Of a DNA stretch of 64,000 nucleotides, positions 46,685-60,315 are shown one piece after another; the stretch's first letter is position 1; every line of letters begins with the position of its first letter. The stretch comes from Linanthus parryae (Eukaryota > Streptophyta > Magnoliopsida > Ericales > Polemoniaceae). The translations under genes and the position numbers were made by a program. The notes beneath the pieces are model-generated. The model ran no database searches, was not told the DNA's origin, and saw only the letters and a list, made by a program, of their open reading frames with translations. Location of the stretch: positions 133,692,427-133,756,426 of the forward strand of contig JALGPY010000002.1 in the NCBI GenBank assembly GCA_023055425.1, given 5' to 3'.

Positions 46685-49600
46685 CTACAGCCAATCTGGT
46701 GCATCTCGTATGCCTATAGATCTGACGTGCCCTTCATGCTTTCGCTGCGCAAGAGGTTTTGTAAGTGGATCTGAAAGATTGTCATCCGTTGGAATCTTGC
46801 ACATCTTCACATCTCCTCGATCGATCCTATCACGAATAAGATGGAATCTCCTAAATACGTGCTTTGATTTCAGGTGTGATCTTGGTTCCTTGGCGTGTGC
46901 GATCGCCCCGGAGTTGTCATAGTAAAACTCTATGGGATCCACGATGCTAGGGACCACACCAAGCTCAGTGATAAACTATTTATCCAAACCGCCTCTTTTG
47001 TTGCTTCCGCAGCAGTAATGTACTCAGCTTCTGTTGTAGAATCAGGAACTATCACTTTCTTGGAACTCTTTCAGCTCACTGCTCCTCCATTCAGGAAAAA
47101 CACGTATCCAGACTGCGTTCTGTAGTCATCTTTGTCGGTTTGGAAGCTTGCATCAGTGTAACCACCTACACTTAGCTCTTCCTTACATCCAAATATCAAG
47201 AACGCATCCTTAGTTATTCTTAAGTACTTTAGGAAGTTCTTGACAGCAATCCAGTGACTCTCACCCGGATTGGATTGATATCTGCTCACCATACTCAACA
47301 CGTATGATACGTCTGGTCTAGTACAAAACATGGCGTACATGATGGATCCTATGGCCGAAGCATATGGTATCCTACTCATGTGGTCCTTATCAATCTCATT
47401 GGAGGGACAGTCATTCTTTGAGAGAGTGACTCCATGCGACATGGGCAAGAATCCCTTCTTGGAATCTTGCATGTTGAACCTCTTCAACACCTTGTCTATA
47501 TATGTACTTTGACTTAGGCTGATATCTGCTCGCCATACTCAACACGTATGATACGTCTGGTCTAGTACACAACATGTCGTACATGATGGATCCTATGGCC
47601 GAAGCATAGGGTATCCTACTCATGCGGTCCTTATCAATCTCATTGGAGGAACAGTCGTTCTTTGAGAGAGTGACTCCATGCGACATGGGCTAGAATCCCT
47701 TCTTGGAATCTTGCATGTTGAACCTCTTCAACACCTTGTCTATATATGTACTTTGACTTAGGCCGAGCAGCTTTTTAGATCTATCCCTATAGATCTTTAT
47801 ACCAAGTATATAGGCTGCATCTCCTAAGTCCTTCATTTCAAAACACTTTCCTAGGCAATCTTTAACAGATTACAAAGTAGGAATGTCGTTTCCAATGATT
47901 AGTATGTCATCCACATACAAGACTAGAAACACTACAGAGCTCCCACTAACCTTCTTGTAAACACAAGGCTCATCTTCTAGAAGCTTCCTTTAATCCATAA
48001 ATGGATCTTTGCAGCTTACAGACTTTATTGGCATTCTCTGGATCCTCAAAACCATTCGGTTGTATCATGTACACATCCTCGAGGAGGTTCCCATAAAGGA
48101 AAGCTATTTTGACATCCATTTGTCGAATCTCATATTCGTAGTATGCTGCAATAGCAAGTAGGATTCAAATGGATTTATTCATGGCGACTGGCGAAAAGAT
48201 CTCATCATAGTCAATACCCTGAATCTGTCAATACCCTTTGGCTACCAATCGCCCCTTATAGGAAACTACCTTGCCATCCATGTCGGTCTTCTTCTTGAAG
48301 ACCCACTTGCACCCTATGGGTCGAGCCCCTTCGGGTGGTTCCACCAAAGTCCACACTTTGGTGGTGTACATGGAATCCATTTCGGATCTCATGGCTTCTA
48401 GCCACTTATTAGAATCTGGGACTTTCATGGCTTCCCCATAGGTTGCAGGCTCATCATTCATGAGTGGTACTTCATCGGGCTCTGTCATGAGAAGTATGTA
48501 CCTCTCTGGCTCATGACGCACTCTTCCTGACCTGCGGAGTTCCTGTGTTACCTGAATAGGTTCTTCCACAACAGCTTGCGGTTCCTGTTCATGTTCCATC
48601 ATCGGTTCAGTGATTTGTGGTTCTTGAATCTCTTCAAGTTCTACAACCCTCCCACTTGCTTCTTTAGAGACAAACTCTCTTTCTAGAAACATGCCAGTCC
48701 GAGCAACAAACACTTTGTTCTCGGCGGGATTGTTGAAATAATGTCCTTTAGTTTCCTTAGGATATCCCACAAATTTACACTTATCCGCTTTGGGCCCGAG
48801 CTTCTATGTTTGTAAACGCTTTACATAGACATCGCAGCCCCAAATCCTCATAAACGACACTATGGGACGCTTCCCAGTCCATATCTCATATGGTGTCTTC
48901 ATGACTGATTTGGATGGAAAACGGTTAATGGTTAAAGCTGCCGTCATTAGAGCATGTCCCCAAAATGATATCGGAAGATCTGTTTGAGACATCGTAGATC
49001 GCACCATATCTAATAGTGTGCGATTCCTCCTCTCGGACACGCCATTCCATTGTGGCGTTCCGGGTGGAGTGAGGTGGGATACTATTCCACACTCTCTAAG
49101 ATACTCATCAAACTATTGGCTTAAGTATTCTCCTCCACGATCCGACCGTAGAGCCTTAATAATTTTACCAAGTTGCTTCTCTACTTCATTCTTTAATTCT
49201 TTGAACAATTCAAAGGATTCGGATTTGGCCTTCATAAGGTATACAAATCCATATCTACTGAAATCATCAATATACGTGTTGAAGTAGGTGTAACCACCTC
49301 TGGCAGGCGTGGGGAACGGCCCGCATACATCAGTATGTATAAGTGCCAATAACTCACTGGTCCTCTCACATTTCTTATTGAAAGGGGACTTTGTCATTTT
49401 TCCTAATAAACAAGATTCACGTGTCTCATATGATTCCAAATCAAATCAGTTTAGAAGTCCATCCTTATGGAGTATAGATATGCGTTTCTCATTTATATGG
49501 CCTAAACGACAGTGCCATAGATATGTAGGATTTAAATCGTTAGTTTAATCCTTTTAGTATTTATGTTATAGATTGGACTATTTAGATCAAGGATATACAA

Positions 49601-50807
49601 TCCATTAGACAAATGCGCACTACAATAGTGCATACTATCAAAATAAATGGAGCAACACTTGTCCTTTATTGAAATAGAAAAACCCTTCTCCTCCAAACTA
49701 GAAATGGAAATAATGTTTCTGCTCATAGCAGGCACATAAAAGAAATTTTCTAATTCAAAAATAAGTCCAGAACGAAAAGATAGCTCATAAATGCCTACAT
49801 ATAATGCATCAACTCTTGCTCCATTCCCGACGCGCAGATGTATCTCCCCTTTAGCCAATTTTCTACTTCTTTTCAAATCCTGCACATTTCGAACAAATGT
49901 GAGAACCACATCCAGTATCCAATACCCAAGATGAAGAAATAGAAAGATTGACGTCTATAACATAAATACCTTGTGGTGGTGGAATCACTATTCCAAGCTT
50001 CTTATCATCCAGATATTTAGGGCAATTCCTCCTCCAGTGATCCGGCTGGCTGCAGTAGTGACATTCACCTTTAGCCACGCCTCCACTAGGATTTAGGGAT
50101 TCCTTGGATTTCGCAACTTTCTTGCGCTTTCCTTTGGAAGTAGAGGCAACTCCTTTGCCCTTCTTCTTATGTACCATCATTATGGCCTTTCCCTTGCCTT
50201 TATTGACGCTCTGTTCAGCTGTCTTTAGCGTGTTCAACAAGTCTGGCAGAGTCTTACTGATCTTTGTCATATTATAGTTCATGATGAACTGATTATAACT
50301 GTCATGCAATGATTGCAAGACAAGATCAGTTGCCAAATCTTGGCCAAGTGGGAATCCCAGTCTCTCAAGGTTCTCAATGTACCCGATCATTCAGAGTACA
50401 CGAGGCCCTACTGGATTCCCCTCTACGAGACTACTCTTGAACAATGCTTTAGACACCTCATAGCGTTCATGCCTTGCCTGTTCCTGAAACAATTGTTTCA
50501 AGTGTATGATCATATCATAGGCCTCCATGGTCTCATGCTGCTTCTGAAGCTCAGCTGTCATGGTGCAAAGCATGAGGCAAGTCACGTCATTAGAATCATC
50601 AATATTTTTCTGACGTGCCCTTACTTCCGCCAGAACAGACTCATCCTGTGGTGGTTCTGGAATCGGAGTGTCTAAGACGTGCATCTTCTTTTCTTGATTA
50701 AGGACAATCCTTAAGTTTTTGTACTGGTCAAGGAAATTTGTTCCACACAGTTTATCCTTCTCAAGGACAGATCGTAGGGATGAAGTCGATGCGTTGTTGT
50801 TTGCCAT
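46685..50807 (-). pseudogene. copia-A gag-pol polyprotein relic (copy 2)
   Basis: Same breaks as copy 1, plus private changes. The zinc knuckle reads CHYCSQPDHWRRNC here (G to D before the histidine), and a change near 48225 gives an extra stop after LVAKGY, so the RT-proximal frame ends at 48228 instead of continuing to the equivalent of 13057. The integrase segment has MKAKSESF where copy 1 has MKPKSESF. Confidence 0.9.
47276..47763. repeat. 244-bp tandem duplication within copia-A RT (copy 2)
   Basis: Units 47276-47519 and 47520-47763, the same as in copy 1. The first unit ends ctttgacttagg, while copy 1 has ctttgaattagg. Confidence 0.9.
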
Positions 50808-53800
50808 TTGGAATTCTACAAAACGAGAAATGTGCAATTTTATTATTTTGAAAAATTTAACTATATTCAACAATGTCTAGATCATCAAATATAGCTCCCA
50901 CTATTTTTCTCAGATTAACAGCCCTCACCATTAATGCAGAAAATTTCATTATATTTTCTAGTAGGTTCAAGATCCCTTTTTCACTTCTCTTGAGCTTGCT
51001 TTGGCAAGTCACCCAAGAATAGGTTATTTAGACAGGAACCATTCCAATTGCATCCCATGCAACTCTTGGTCCAATTAGGTGAATAACTCATTATTCTTTA
51101 TCCCATGGATAATGCCTAATTATCACGCCTCTAGGTTCATCAATCCAATTGAGTCTTACCCAGTTGCGTTCAACCTCTTGCTTCAACATACACACAGTAA
51201 CAGCTTGTGTCGTCCGCAACACACCATGGTAAATTAAAATCGCCTTGCTTTGGCAAGCCCGAATTTTAATAAATCCTGATCATGAATGGTGTTTTGGCAA
51301 GAGAAGGCAAAACGCAATATCTAATTTGAGGGATTTTAATCATTCTTAATTTGTTTGGTTGATCCAATCAACACGATCTACTTATTTAAATTGGGCAATC
51401 CACAATAAAAGACCATCCTTGTTTATTATTAACTTGTTAACGTTTTGCTAGTATCGCCATACACACAAAAATAAATAACAAGACATAGATAATAACATCC
51501 ATAAAATAAAATAAAACGTGGCATGGATATGGCCCCTAGACTAAGATATTATCAAGCCAATGATTATATCTAATTTCCCTAAAGTAACAAGCTCATATCC
51601 ATGTGCTCCACCATAGCCGCGCGCCTAGGGGGTGTCTTCTTTGTCATTTGGCTTCTTTGGTTCTCCGGTCTTCTTCTCCATGCTCTTGGCTATCATCTAA
51701 ATATTTCTGATTCTAGCCTAACATCTAGAATAAATAAATAATAAAAGCCTCACATGTCGAGGAGAAAAGACGACTCGCAGGCCGTAAAACCTAATTAATT
51801 TTACATTAATTTGATCAGCTCGCAGGCCGTAAACTAAACCACAAAGCAATAAACATCCACAACCTAGGCCATATCCATCCACCATGAAACAAAGCAATAA
51901 AACAGTTAAAACCAATTTTTAATGCGCTTGTTCAATTTTAATTGAATTGGGTAATTAAGTTTTCAACAGTCCAAGGGGTCCAACCCATGCATGGGTCGAA
52001 CCTCTAGGAGGACCACCGCCCGCCACGTGGCCTGACCCAAGGCCGACCGCCCTAGTGACCCACGGCCTTGCTTGGCGCGCAAGGAGGAGAGGCGGACGGC
52101 TAGGGTTTCGGCCGTAGTCTCCTTCCCTTCTTCCTTGTTGCCCAAGCTTGGTTGTTTCCTTTATAGATGTTTCCATAAAATTGTTTCCATAATTGAAAAC
52201 TCCTTTTCAAATTTGTTCCCATGAATCCAAATTTTCAAGAACCCAATAATTCACATCCTATGTGATTAAACTCACCATTTATAACATCTAATGTTAAATA
52301 GATATTGTTTTATGTTGAATCAAATTCAATCTGCATCTACTATGCCAATTAATTACAGTTCTCACGTAAAATAAACATTACGGTGTATGAACTGAAATCG
52401 TAACACATAAAATCATGTTATGCACTACGACCTGTGGCTCTGATACCACTGTTGGGTTTTGACGTAGGTAACGCAGCGGAATAACAAAAATTTAATTCCT
52501 ACTCAAATCCCTCCAAGGATCACAGGAAGAGACATGATAACATGATAAGGGACATAGTAGTTGTGTACCTTTTGGTTTGGAAGATCACACGAAGAATATT
52601 GTCCTCGTCTCTACGGTTGATCCACGTCTAGAGTTGAGATCTTGATTCGTCCTTCTCAAGTGCTAGCTTGGACCGGAGGAAGAGGGAAGAAGGAATCAAG
52701 CAACCAAAGGAGGCAAAGAGAGGGATTCAGCCCTCTCTTTGAGCCGACGGGAAAGGAGGGCGGACACAAGGGGTTTGGCCCTTGTGGTTTTGCTCTCTCT
52801 CTTGCTTTCTCTCCCACTCTCTTGTGTTATGTCTAATAAAATTAACATTAGTGGGAAGGACGCTAGAGACTCCTTTATATAGTCCAACAACTCCTTGTTA
52901 ACTTCATAAAGGTCCTTCCTAGTTCCACATGAACTTGGATTAGTCCCTTCCTTGCATATTAGTCCAACTAAGTTTGCAAGGTGTTGCACAATGATCCTTC
53001 TTATTAATTAATCATATTAATTAATCAAAAATATAGTTCCACTCTATTTGACGTGTGACCCCATAGGTTTCTACTTAGTTGGTAGTAACTTATTACTAAC
53101 ATGGAGCAGTGGCTAGCAACACATCCATGCACCAAACTAATAGAAATAAGTCAGTGATCCCGAAAAACCTTTGTGCCCAATATATTATATTGCACTACCC
53201 CTTTTTCCTCATATCCGGATTGGAAACGAGACATAAATAGTCACACTCGTATATCCAATCCATAGTTCCTCGATCCTGGGAATATGCTTATGCAAGCAGA
53301 TAACATCAATATCTCCATAATGATTTATCTGAGTCTGGCCAGACATTCAATAAGCCTCATCCCTCGAGTGGCCGTGGATATTTACTCCCATTATGTGGGA
53401 GGGAAAAATCCTCTCTACATCACTACGATCTCTAAGCTTGCTTCCTATCATGCCCCATAGCTATCTTTATAGTCACCCAGTTACGGTGTGACGTTTGATA
53501 ACATCAAAGCACGATATTTCACAACTAGAGTATCTAGTGACTTCAAGTCTAAGGATTGAAATTATATTAGCACTACGAGAAGCGATTGTGACTTTAACAT
53601 AATCTAATGTATCCTTCTCGTTGTGGGTCAATCCTGTATGCCATTACTCCTAATGCTTACCCATGTGTTAGACTTGATATCTACTTATCAATCTACACAC
53701 ATACTAGTCTATATTTGATCATCCTATTAATCAATATAATGGACTATGGATGTTTAAGATAAAAAACTAATAAATGAATATTCTAGCATATTACATTGTT

Positions 53801-54120
53801 CTTACTAAATATAGATTGCCTCTAGGGCACCTAATCCAACATATGGGGGTTCGGCCAACTTCTTGGTCCATATCCTTGCTCACTTATTTCACTCATTTAC
53901 AACTCTTGTTAAATGATAGAGCTATGACTCCGCATTTATAGTCAATAACTCTTTATTGACTACAAACTTGCCAATACTAATCCTGTCCATACACGGATTA
54001 GTCTACTTTGCAACTTAGTCAAACTAACTTTGCATGTGGTTCGTTTGGATCGTTGATACATATAATTGTTAATAAGTCCTACTAATTAACATTCATATCT
54101 AGTTTGATCCTTTTGGTGTG

Positions 54121-55419
54121 TGACATGGTAGTAAGCAGGTAGAAATGCAGCACATATACTCTAGAAGGGGGATTGAATAGAGTATGTCAACTTTTTTTAA
54201 AAAACTTGCAAAGATGAGAATTTCTGTGAAGAGTAATGAAGTTCAAGGCCTTGAACACAGTTTCAAGACTTTTAATTTAAATACAGTTTAAGTGAAAATC
54301 AGACAAGTATTTTTCAATACGTTGAAAAGAAATTCAAACCCTTGAAAACAGACTAGTTTGAATGTTGTATAAAACATGTATGAGAATGAAATGATAAATG
54401 CAAGAGACATAGGATTTATAGAGTTCAGTCCACTTGGACCTACGTCTCTACCTAAAGTATCTCCTCCCTGCAGTATTTTCAACACAATTCTTATTAATAA
54501 AAATCTAAGCCTAGATCACAAGCACATAGATATGCCTTACTCAGTTAAAGCTTGTGGTTCTCACTAACCTATCTAGTACCTGCTATAGCTAACTGATTAA
54601 CTAAGAATTCTCTATTGTCCACTTTGAACAATCCTTGAGAATGAGAGCTAGAAGTAATATAAGAATGATATACAAATTTAGTTCAGAATAGAAGAACACT
54701 GGAAGTGGAACTGCAGTGAAAAATGCAGTGATCTTCTGTGAGATGGATTGTTAGAATGATGTGCTTCTTTGATGCTTGTGAATTCTGAAATGTGTCTCTC
54801 GTTTTGCGCGTTGAGTGTTGTATCAAATGCTTCAATTGAGCTCCGTTTATACTGCTCAAAAGATCAACAAATCTTCATGACTTTCAGCAACAAACTTCAT
54901 GTTTATTAAGAAACAATCTTTGAATTCTCCAACAGTCTTTACAACGGATAGTTGATCAGAATCTTCAAAGATAATAAGTTGATCTTGTCTTTAAACGTAT
55001 TGAGAAGCTGCCATGAGTGTCTGATTGATCACAAAATCACATTCTCTTATATTTCCTTTCCGGCAATACCCAGGCTTGGAAACCAATCCTGCAAAATAGG
55101 AAATGAATATCTTCTGCAAAACTAAGTCAAACAGGTTAATTAGATGAAGTCTAAGTGAATCAAAAGCTTTTGTATTTCATAATCAAGTAATAAAAGATAA
55201 AATATAGGGGTGAGAGAATTAGAATAAGATCAGAAGAACTCAGAAACCCCCCCCCCCCTAGAATATGCATACATGTCAGACAATTTCAAGGCTTTGAATA
55301 CTATTTTAAGACCTTGAAATAGCTCTTTCAATCCTGTGAAACCTGTGAAAATTCAAGGCTTTGAAAACTGTTTCAAGGCCTTGAAATAGCTTCACGCCTG
55401 TGAAACCTGTGAACTTACA
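54121..55419 (-). repeat. Sirevirus-like 3' LTR (copy 2)
   Basis: Matches 19015-20314 almost exactly; the C run near 55247 is shorter. Same TG..CA ends and palindromic motif clusters. Confidence 0.9.
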
Positions 55420-55753
55420 ATCTCCCCCTTGATGAAAGACAAAACCACTTTCTATTTGAACCTTAGTTTCTGTAAAAAAAAATACTCATTAGCACATAGC
55501 ACAAAGAGTCATAACACATAGGTCCCAAAAAGATCCAACTTATTCAATAACAAACTTAAGCAAAAAACAAATAAGTCTCAGATAATTCCTACTGACAAAA
55601 AAAAACAGGTCACTAAAAAACATAAATCAACCTAAGATTTATCCCCCTTTTTGACTTTCATCAAAAAGAATGAGAAAATGTTGGATCAGAGTCTTTGGAA
55701 AATTTTGAAAATAAATTGAAGAAAAGAGTGGGAAAGAAAGAGTATGCAACACT

Positions 55754-56416
55754 TTATGGCATTGGGTCTTCATCCTGTTCTCCTTCTTCTTCCTCACTTT
55801 CTTCATCATTAGTCTGTTCTTCTGGTTGAATCACATCAATTTCCTCAATTATGGAACTAATTATTTTGATAACATTGTTGAACAAGAAGGTGAGTCCTTC
55901 TAAAGCTTTTCTTCCATGCTTTAGTTTCTTCTTCACATACACCTTTTTCTGTAGTGCAGAGGAAATTTTGTGATGATCTCTCCTTCCAGTGTTTGACACT
56001 GACTCAGCTTCTGGAAGATATTTCTCATGTCTTCCCTTTTTGGATACAGAATACACTCCATAGGAACCTGAAGTAGTATCTGAATCCGAGTATGGAATGT
56101 AGATTTATTTTCCTTTTCCCTTAATCCATTTGTCTACCTTTTTCTTTTCCTTCTTAGGGCTTCCAATATGGATTCCTTTATGCTTCTTTTGTGTAGTCTC
56201 CATAGTCTTTTTCTTTTTGCCTGACACTGGAAACTGATCCTTCTTTACCATCTTCTTTGGAGGAGAAGACTCCAGTTCTTCATCAGTAGAAGCCTTTGAT
56301 TCTGAGTCTTTACTGATGTCATGAATCTCTTCTACATGATTCTTTCTTTTATTCTCTGCACTGGGCTTCGAACCACCAGCCATCTTGATTTTTTGAGAGG
56401 TTCTTCTTATGCTCAT
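55754..56416 (-). pseudogene. Extra ORF of the Sirevirus-like element (copy 2)
   Basis: Counterpart of 20649-21311 with the same single in-frame stop (56105-56107) and one visible residue change (VDKWIKG for VYKWIKG). The shared stop means it was already broken before the duplication. Confidence 0.6.
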
Positions 56417-56894
56417 TAGGGTTTGAGAGAAGAATAGAGAGCGAGGTAGGAATGATACAGAGTGAAGGAGAAGAGAAGAGGATAAATACTAAAATAGTTT
56501 AAGTTTAAAAAGGAAACTGCAATTTCTTTCCGATCTCAAAAGATTTGTAATGGTCAGAGAAGATTCAAATCTTTGAAGCCGTTGGAAACAAATATTTTAA
56601 TACTATACTGGGCTGAAAAAAAGATTTTGAAAAAGGGCAGAGGCAATATTGAGCAAATATCTACAAAGATAGCACCCAATACTGAATGATCCAGGAGTTA
56701 TTGACTAAACAATTATCAGACTTATTTTCAAGGCTTTGAAAAGAATTTCAAGGTCTTGAAACGTTGTTTTACTGAAACAAATAAAATCTAAGATTTGAAA
56801 GGATTTTCAAGGCTTTGAAAATCAGTTAAAACCTTTGAAACACATAATAACTTACCTTCCTTACCTGACACTCCCCCTAAACCAAAGCACTTTT

Positions 56895-58921
56895 ATTTAG
56901 CATGCCCAATTCCAGCTTTAGAGCCGAAAATCTTTCATCCGGCAATGGTTTAGTGAAGATATCTGCAAGTTGCATGTTAGTAGAAACAAATTCAAGAAAA
57001 ATATCACCTTTCTTAGCATGATCTCTAATGAAATGGTGTCTGACATCAATATGCTATGTTCTTGAATGCTGAACAAGATTATTTTTAATTGATATTGCAC
57101 TAGTTTCGTCACATTTTATAGGTATACTTCTGAAATCAAATCCAAGATCTCTCAATTGTTAAGAAATCCATAATACCTGTGAGCAACAGGCTCCTGCAGC
57201 CATGTATTCAGCTTCAGCTGTTGATAAAGCAACTGAGTTTTGTTTCTTGGAGTGGCAACTGATCAAGGAGGATCCAATGAATTGACAAGTTCCTGAAGTG
57301 CTTTTCTTATCAACTTTGTAACTTGCAAAGTCAGCATCTGAATATCCATACAAATAAAAGTTAGAATGTCTTGAATACCAAAGCCCTAAGTCTTTGGTAC
57401 CATTTAGATATCTGAAGATTCTTTTCACATCACTTAAGTGTGATTCCTTTGGATCAGCTTGAAAACTTGCACACATACATACACTGAACATGATATCTGG
57501 TCTACTAGCAGTAAGGTATAGTAATGATCCAATCTTACCTCTATACTCTTTCACATTGACACTCTTATCAGATTCATCCTTATCTAAGGACAGTGTAGAG
57601 CTCACAGGGGTCTTAATTTCTTTGGATTGAGACATACTATACTTGTTCAACAAGTACCTAGTGTACTTGCTTCGATGTAGAAAGATGCCCTTATTCATCT
57701 GATTTATTTGAAGTCCAAGGAAGAAGTTCAGCTCTCCCATCATGCTCATTTTAAATTCTCTGCTCATAAGACTTGAAAATTCTTTGCACAATAGATCATT
57801 AGTAGCTCGAAATAAAAAATCATCAACATAATATGAACTACAAGTAAATATTTCTCATGGGTCTTTATGAAAAGGGTATTGTCTACTAATCCTCTTTTGA
57901 AATCATTTTGAAGCAAAATTTTTGACAATCTTTCATACCAAGCTCTTCGAGCTTGTTTCAAACCATAAAGAGCTTTGTAAAGTTTGTAAACATGATCTGG
58001 AAACTTGTCATTTTCAAAACCAGGAGGTTGTGCAACATAAACTTCCTCTTGCAAGTATCCATTCAAAAATGTACATTTCATATCCATCTGAAATAGCTTC
58101 ATGTTCTTGTAGGATGCAAAGGCAAGTAAAATTCTAATTACTTCTAACCTGGCAACAAGAGCAAAAGTTTCCTTATAATAAATACCTTCTTCTTGGTTGT
58201 AAACTTGAGAAATTAACCTTGATTTGTTCCTGATTACTTTGCCACTTTCATCCAATTTGTTTCTAAACACCCATCTGGTACCAATGACAGGCTGGTTTGT
58301 TGGTGGGGGAACTAGGTTTCACACCTTATTTCTTTCAAACTCATTGAGTTCATTTTGCATAGCTATAATCCAGTTTGATTCTTGTAATGCTTCCTGCACA
58401 GTCCTAATAAAAGCATTAAAAGAACAAAGATTCTTCAACTGTGATCTTTTTTGTGTACCAGTAGTTGGATCAGAGATGATGTTGTCAACTAGATGAGAAT
58501 AAAGATATTTGAATCTCTTTATTGAAGACCAGGGTTCAGAATCTCCATATTGCTTCTCTGGTCTTAAAGTAGTAGCCTGATCACTCATGTATGTCTAATC
58601 ATCCTTATCAAGGCTTTGATCTCTATTTTCAAGGCCTTGAGACCTATTTTCAAGGTCTTGAAAATGTCTTATGTTTCCTTCTGAACCTTTCTTGAAACCA
58701 TGTAAATTTTCAGCTTCTTCTTCTTATTCATGCTTGTTTAGATTCAAGTCTGCAAAACTTTCACTCAAAGAACCATCATAGCTTTCATCAAAATAACATG
58801 GATACTTTCTTCAACCATCTTGTTTGTTTTATTATAAATTCCATAAGCTTTACTAGTGAGAGAGTAACCAAGAAAGATACCTTCATCACTTCTTGCATCA
58901 AACTTACCCAAGTTGGCCTTT
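56895..58921 (-). pseudogene. Sirevirus-like RT/RNase H relic (copy 2)
   Basis: Retains one RT unit (57764-58588), the shifted-frame YVDD region and RNase H (57159-57791, with TAEAEYMAAG). Diagnostic bases near 58780-58805 (atagctttc, catggatac) match the left unit of the copy 1 tandem duplication, not the right one. Sequence stops at the deletion join at 58921. Confidence 0.88.
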
Positions 58922-58937
58922 GACTTCTAATTTTCAG
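58922..58937. other. Filler DNA at the copy 2 deletion join
   Basis: gacttctaattttcag lies between sequence ending at the copy 1 equivalent of 23816 and sequence resuming at the equivalent of 29091. It nearly repeats the adjacent ttctaattttcagcaa, and gacttct also occurs about 65 bp further on, so it looks copied from nearby DNA during end joining. Confidence 0.85.
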
Positions 58938-60315
58938 CAAATCTTTCTAATTTTCAGCAACAAACTTCCTGTTTATTAGGCAACAATCTTTGACTTCTCC
59001 AACAGTCTTCCCAACGGATAGTTGATCAGAATCTTCAAAGATAATAAGTTGATCTTGTCTTTGAACGTATTGAGATTCTGCCATGAGTGTCTGATTGATC
59101 ACAGAATAACATTCTCTTTATATTTCCTTTCCTGCAAAACCCTGGTTAGGAAACCAATCATGCAAAATAGGAAATGAATTTTCCCTGCAGAACTAAGTCA
59201 AACAGGTTAATTAGATGAAGTCTAAGTGAATCAAGACCTTTTTTATTTCATCATAAAGTAATAACAGATAAAATATAGGGGTGAGAGAGTTAGAATAAGA
59301 TCAGAAGAACTCAGAAAAACTCCCCCTTAGAATATGCATACAGGTCAGATAGTTTCAAGGCTTTGAATGCTGTTTAAAGGCTATTTCAAGCATGTGAAAC
59401 ATCTGACAATTCAAGGCTTTGAAACTTGTTTCAAGGCCTTGAAATAGCTCTGATATTTCAAGCTTGTGAAACCTGTGAACTTACAGTGTGTGACCCTGTA
59501 GGTTTCTATTATGTTAGTAGTAACAATTACAAACATTGAGAGGTGTCTAGCAACACATCCATGTCAACCAGCATATAGAAATAGCCAGTGACCTGAGAAA
59601 CCTTGTGCCCCATGTTACCCTTTTGTATTTGTCCCTTTTTCTCCATACCCGAATTGGACACGATACATAAATGTCACACTCATATACCAAATCCATAGTT
59701 TCTCGATCCTGGGAATAGGCGTATCTATAAAAATAACAACAATATCACATTTTGTTTTATCTGAGTCTGGCCAAACATTCCATGAGCACAGCCCCTCGAG
59801 TGGCCCATGGATATTTTCTCCCATTATGTGTGAGGGAAGAATCTTATCTACATCACTACCATCTCTCACATTGCTTCATATCATGTCCGATTATCTTTTT
59901 ATAATTAGCCCCTGTTACGGTGTAATGTTTGGCGCGATCAATACATGATATTTCACAACTAAAGTATCTAGTGACTTCAAGTCTAAGGACTACAACACCA
60001 TTTTCACTACGAGAAAGCACTTGTGACTTCCACATAAGTTATATGTAGCCTTCTCGTGGTGGGTCAATTCAGTATGCCATTACTCCTAATGCATACCCAT
60101 GTGTTAGACTTGATATCTCCATATCAATCTACCCACATACTAGTCTCCATGCATAGTGACTGTCATATTAATAAATATACTTGACTATGGATATTTAAGA
60201 TAAACAACAATTTCAATTTACGGACTTCATTATATAAATAATAAATGAATATTCTAGCCAAAACAATGTTATACTAAAATAAGATTGCCTCTAAGGTATC
60301 TACTCTAATAGAAAA

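Larger units (their letters stand above)
45240..53841 (-). mobile_element. Complete copia-A LTR retrotransposon (copy 2)
   Basis: Counterpart of 10135-18735. 3' LTR 45240-46670, 5' LTR 52450-53841, primer site 52436-52448, polypurine tract 46671-46684, 5' LTR TATA box 52872-52881. The G run near 45545 is longer than in copy 1. Flanks taggg and tatgg are shared, so the mismatch in the target duplication arose before the segmental duplication. Confidence 0.93.
54121..59485 (-). mobile_element. Sirevirus-like element, 5' half deleted (copy 2)
   Basis: Same insertion as 19015-29638, with the same target duplication (gtgtg at 54116-54120 and 59486-59490). 5,274 bp equivalent to 23817-29090 are missing: gag, protease, most of integrase, the second RT unit, the primer site and 745 bp of the 5' LTR. 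What remains is the 3' LTR (54121-55419), PPT, extra ORF, one RT unit with RNase H, and 548 bp of 5' LTR (58938-59485). Confidence 0.93.
44937..60310 (-). mobile_element. Solo LTR split by two insertions (copy 2)
   Basis: Three pieces: 44937-45239, 53842-54120 and 59491-60310, flanked by gaaaa at 44932-44936 and 60311-60315. Same arrangement as copy 1, with copia-A and the remnant of the Sirevirus-like element inside. Confidence 0.88.
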
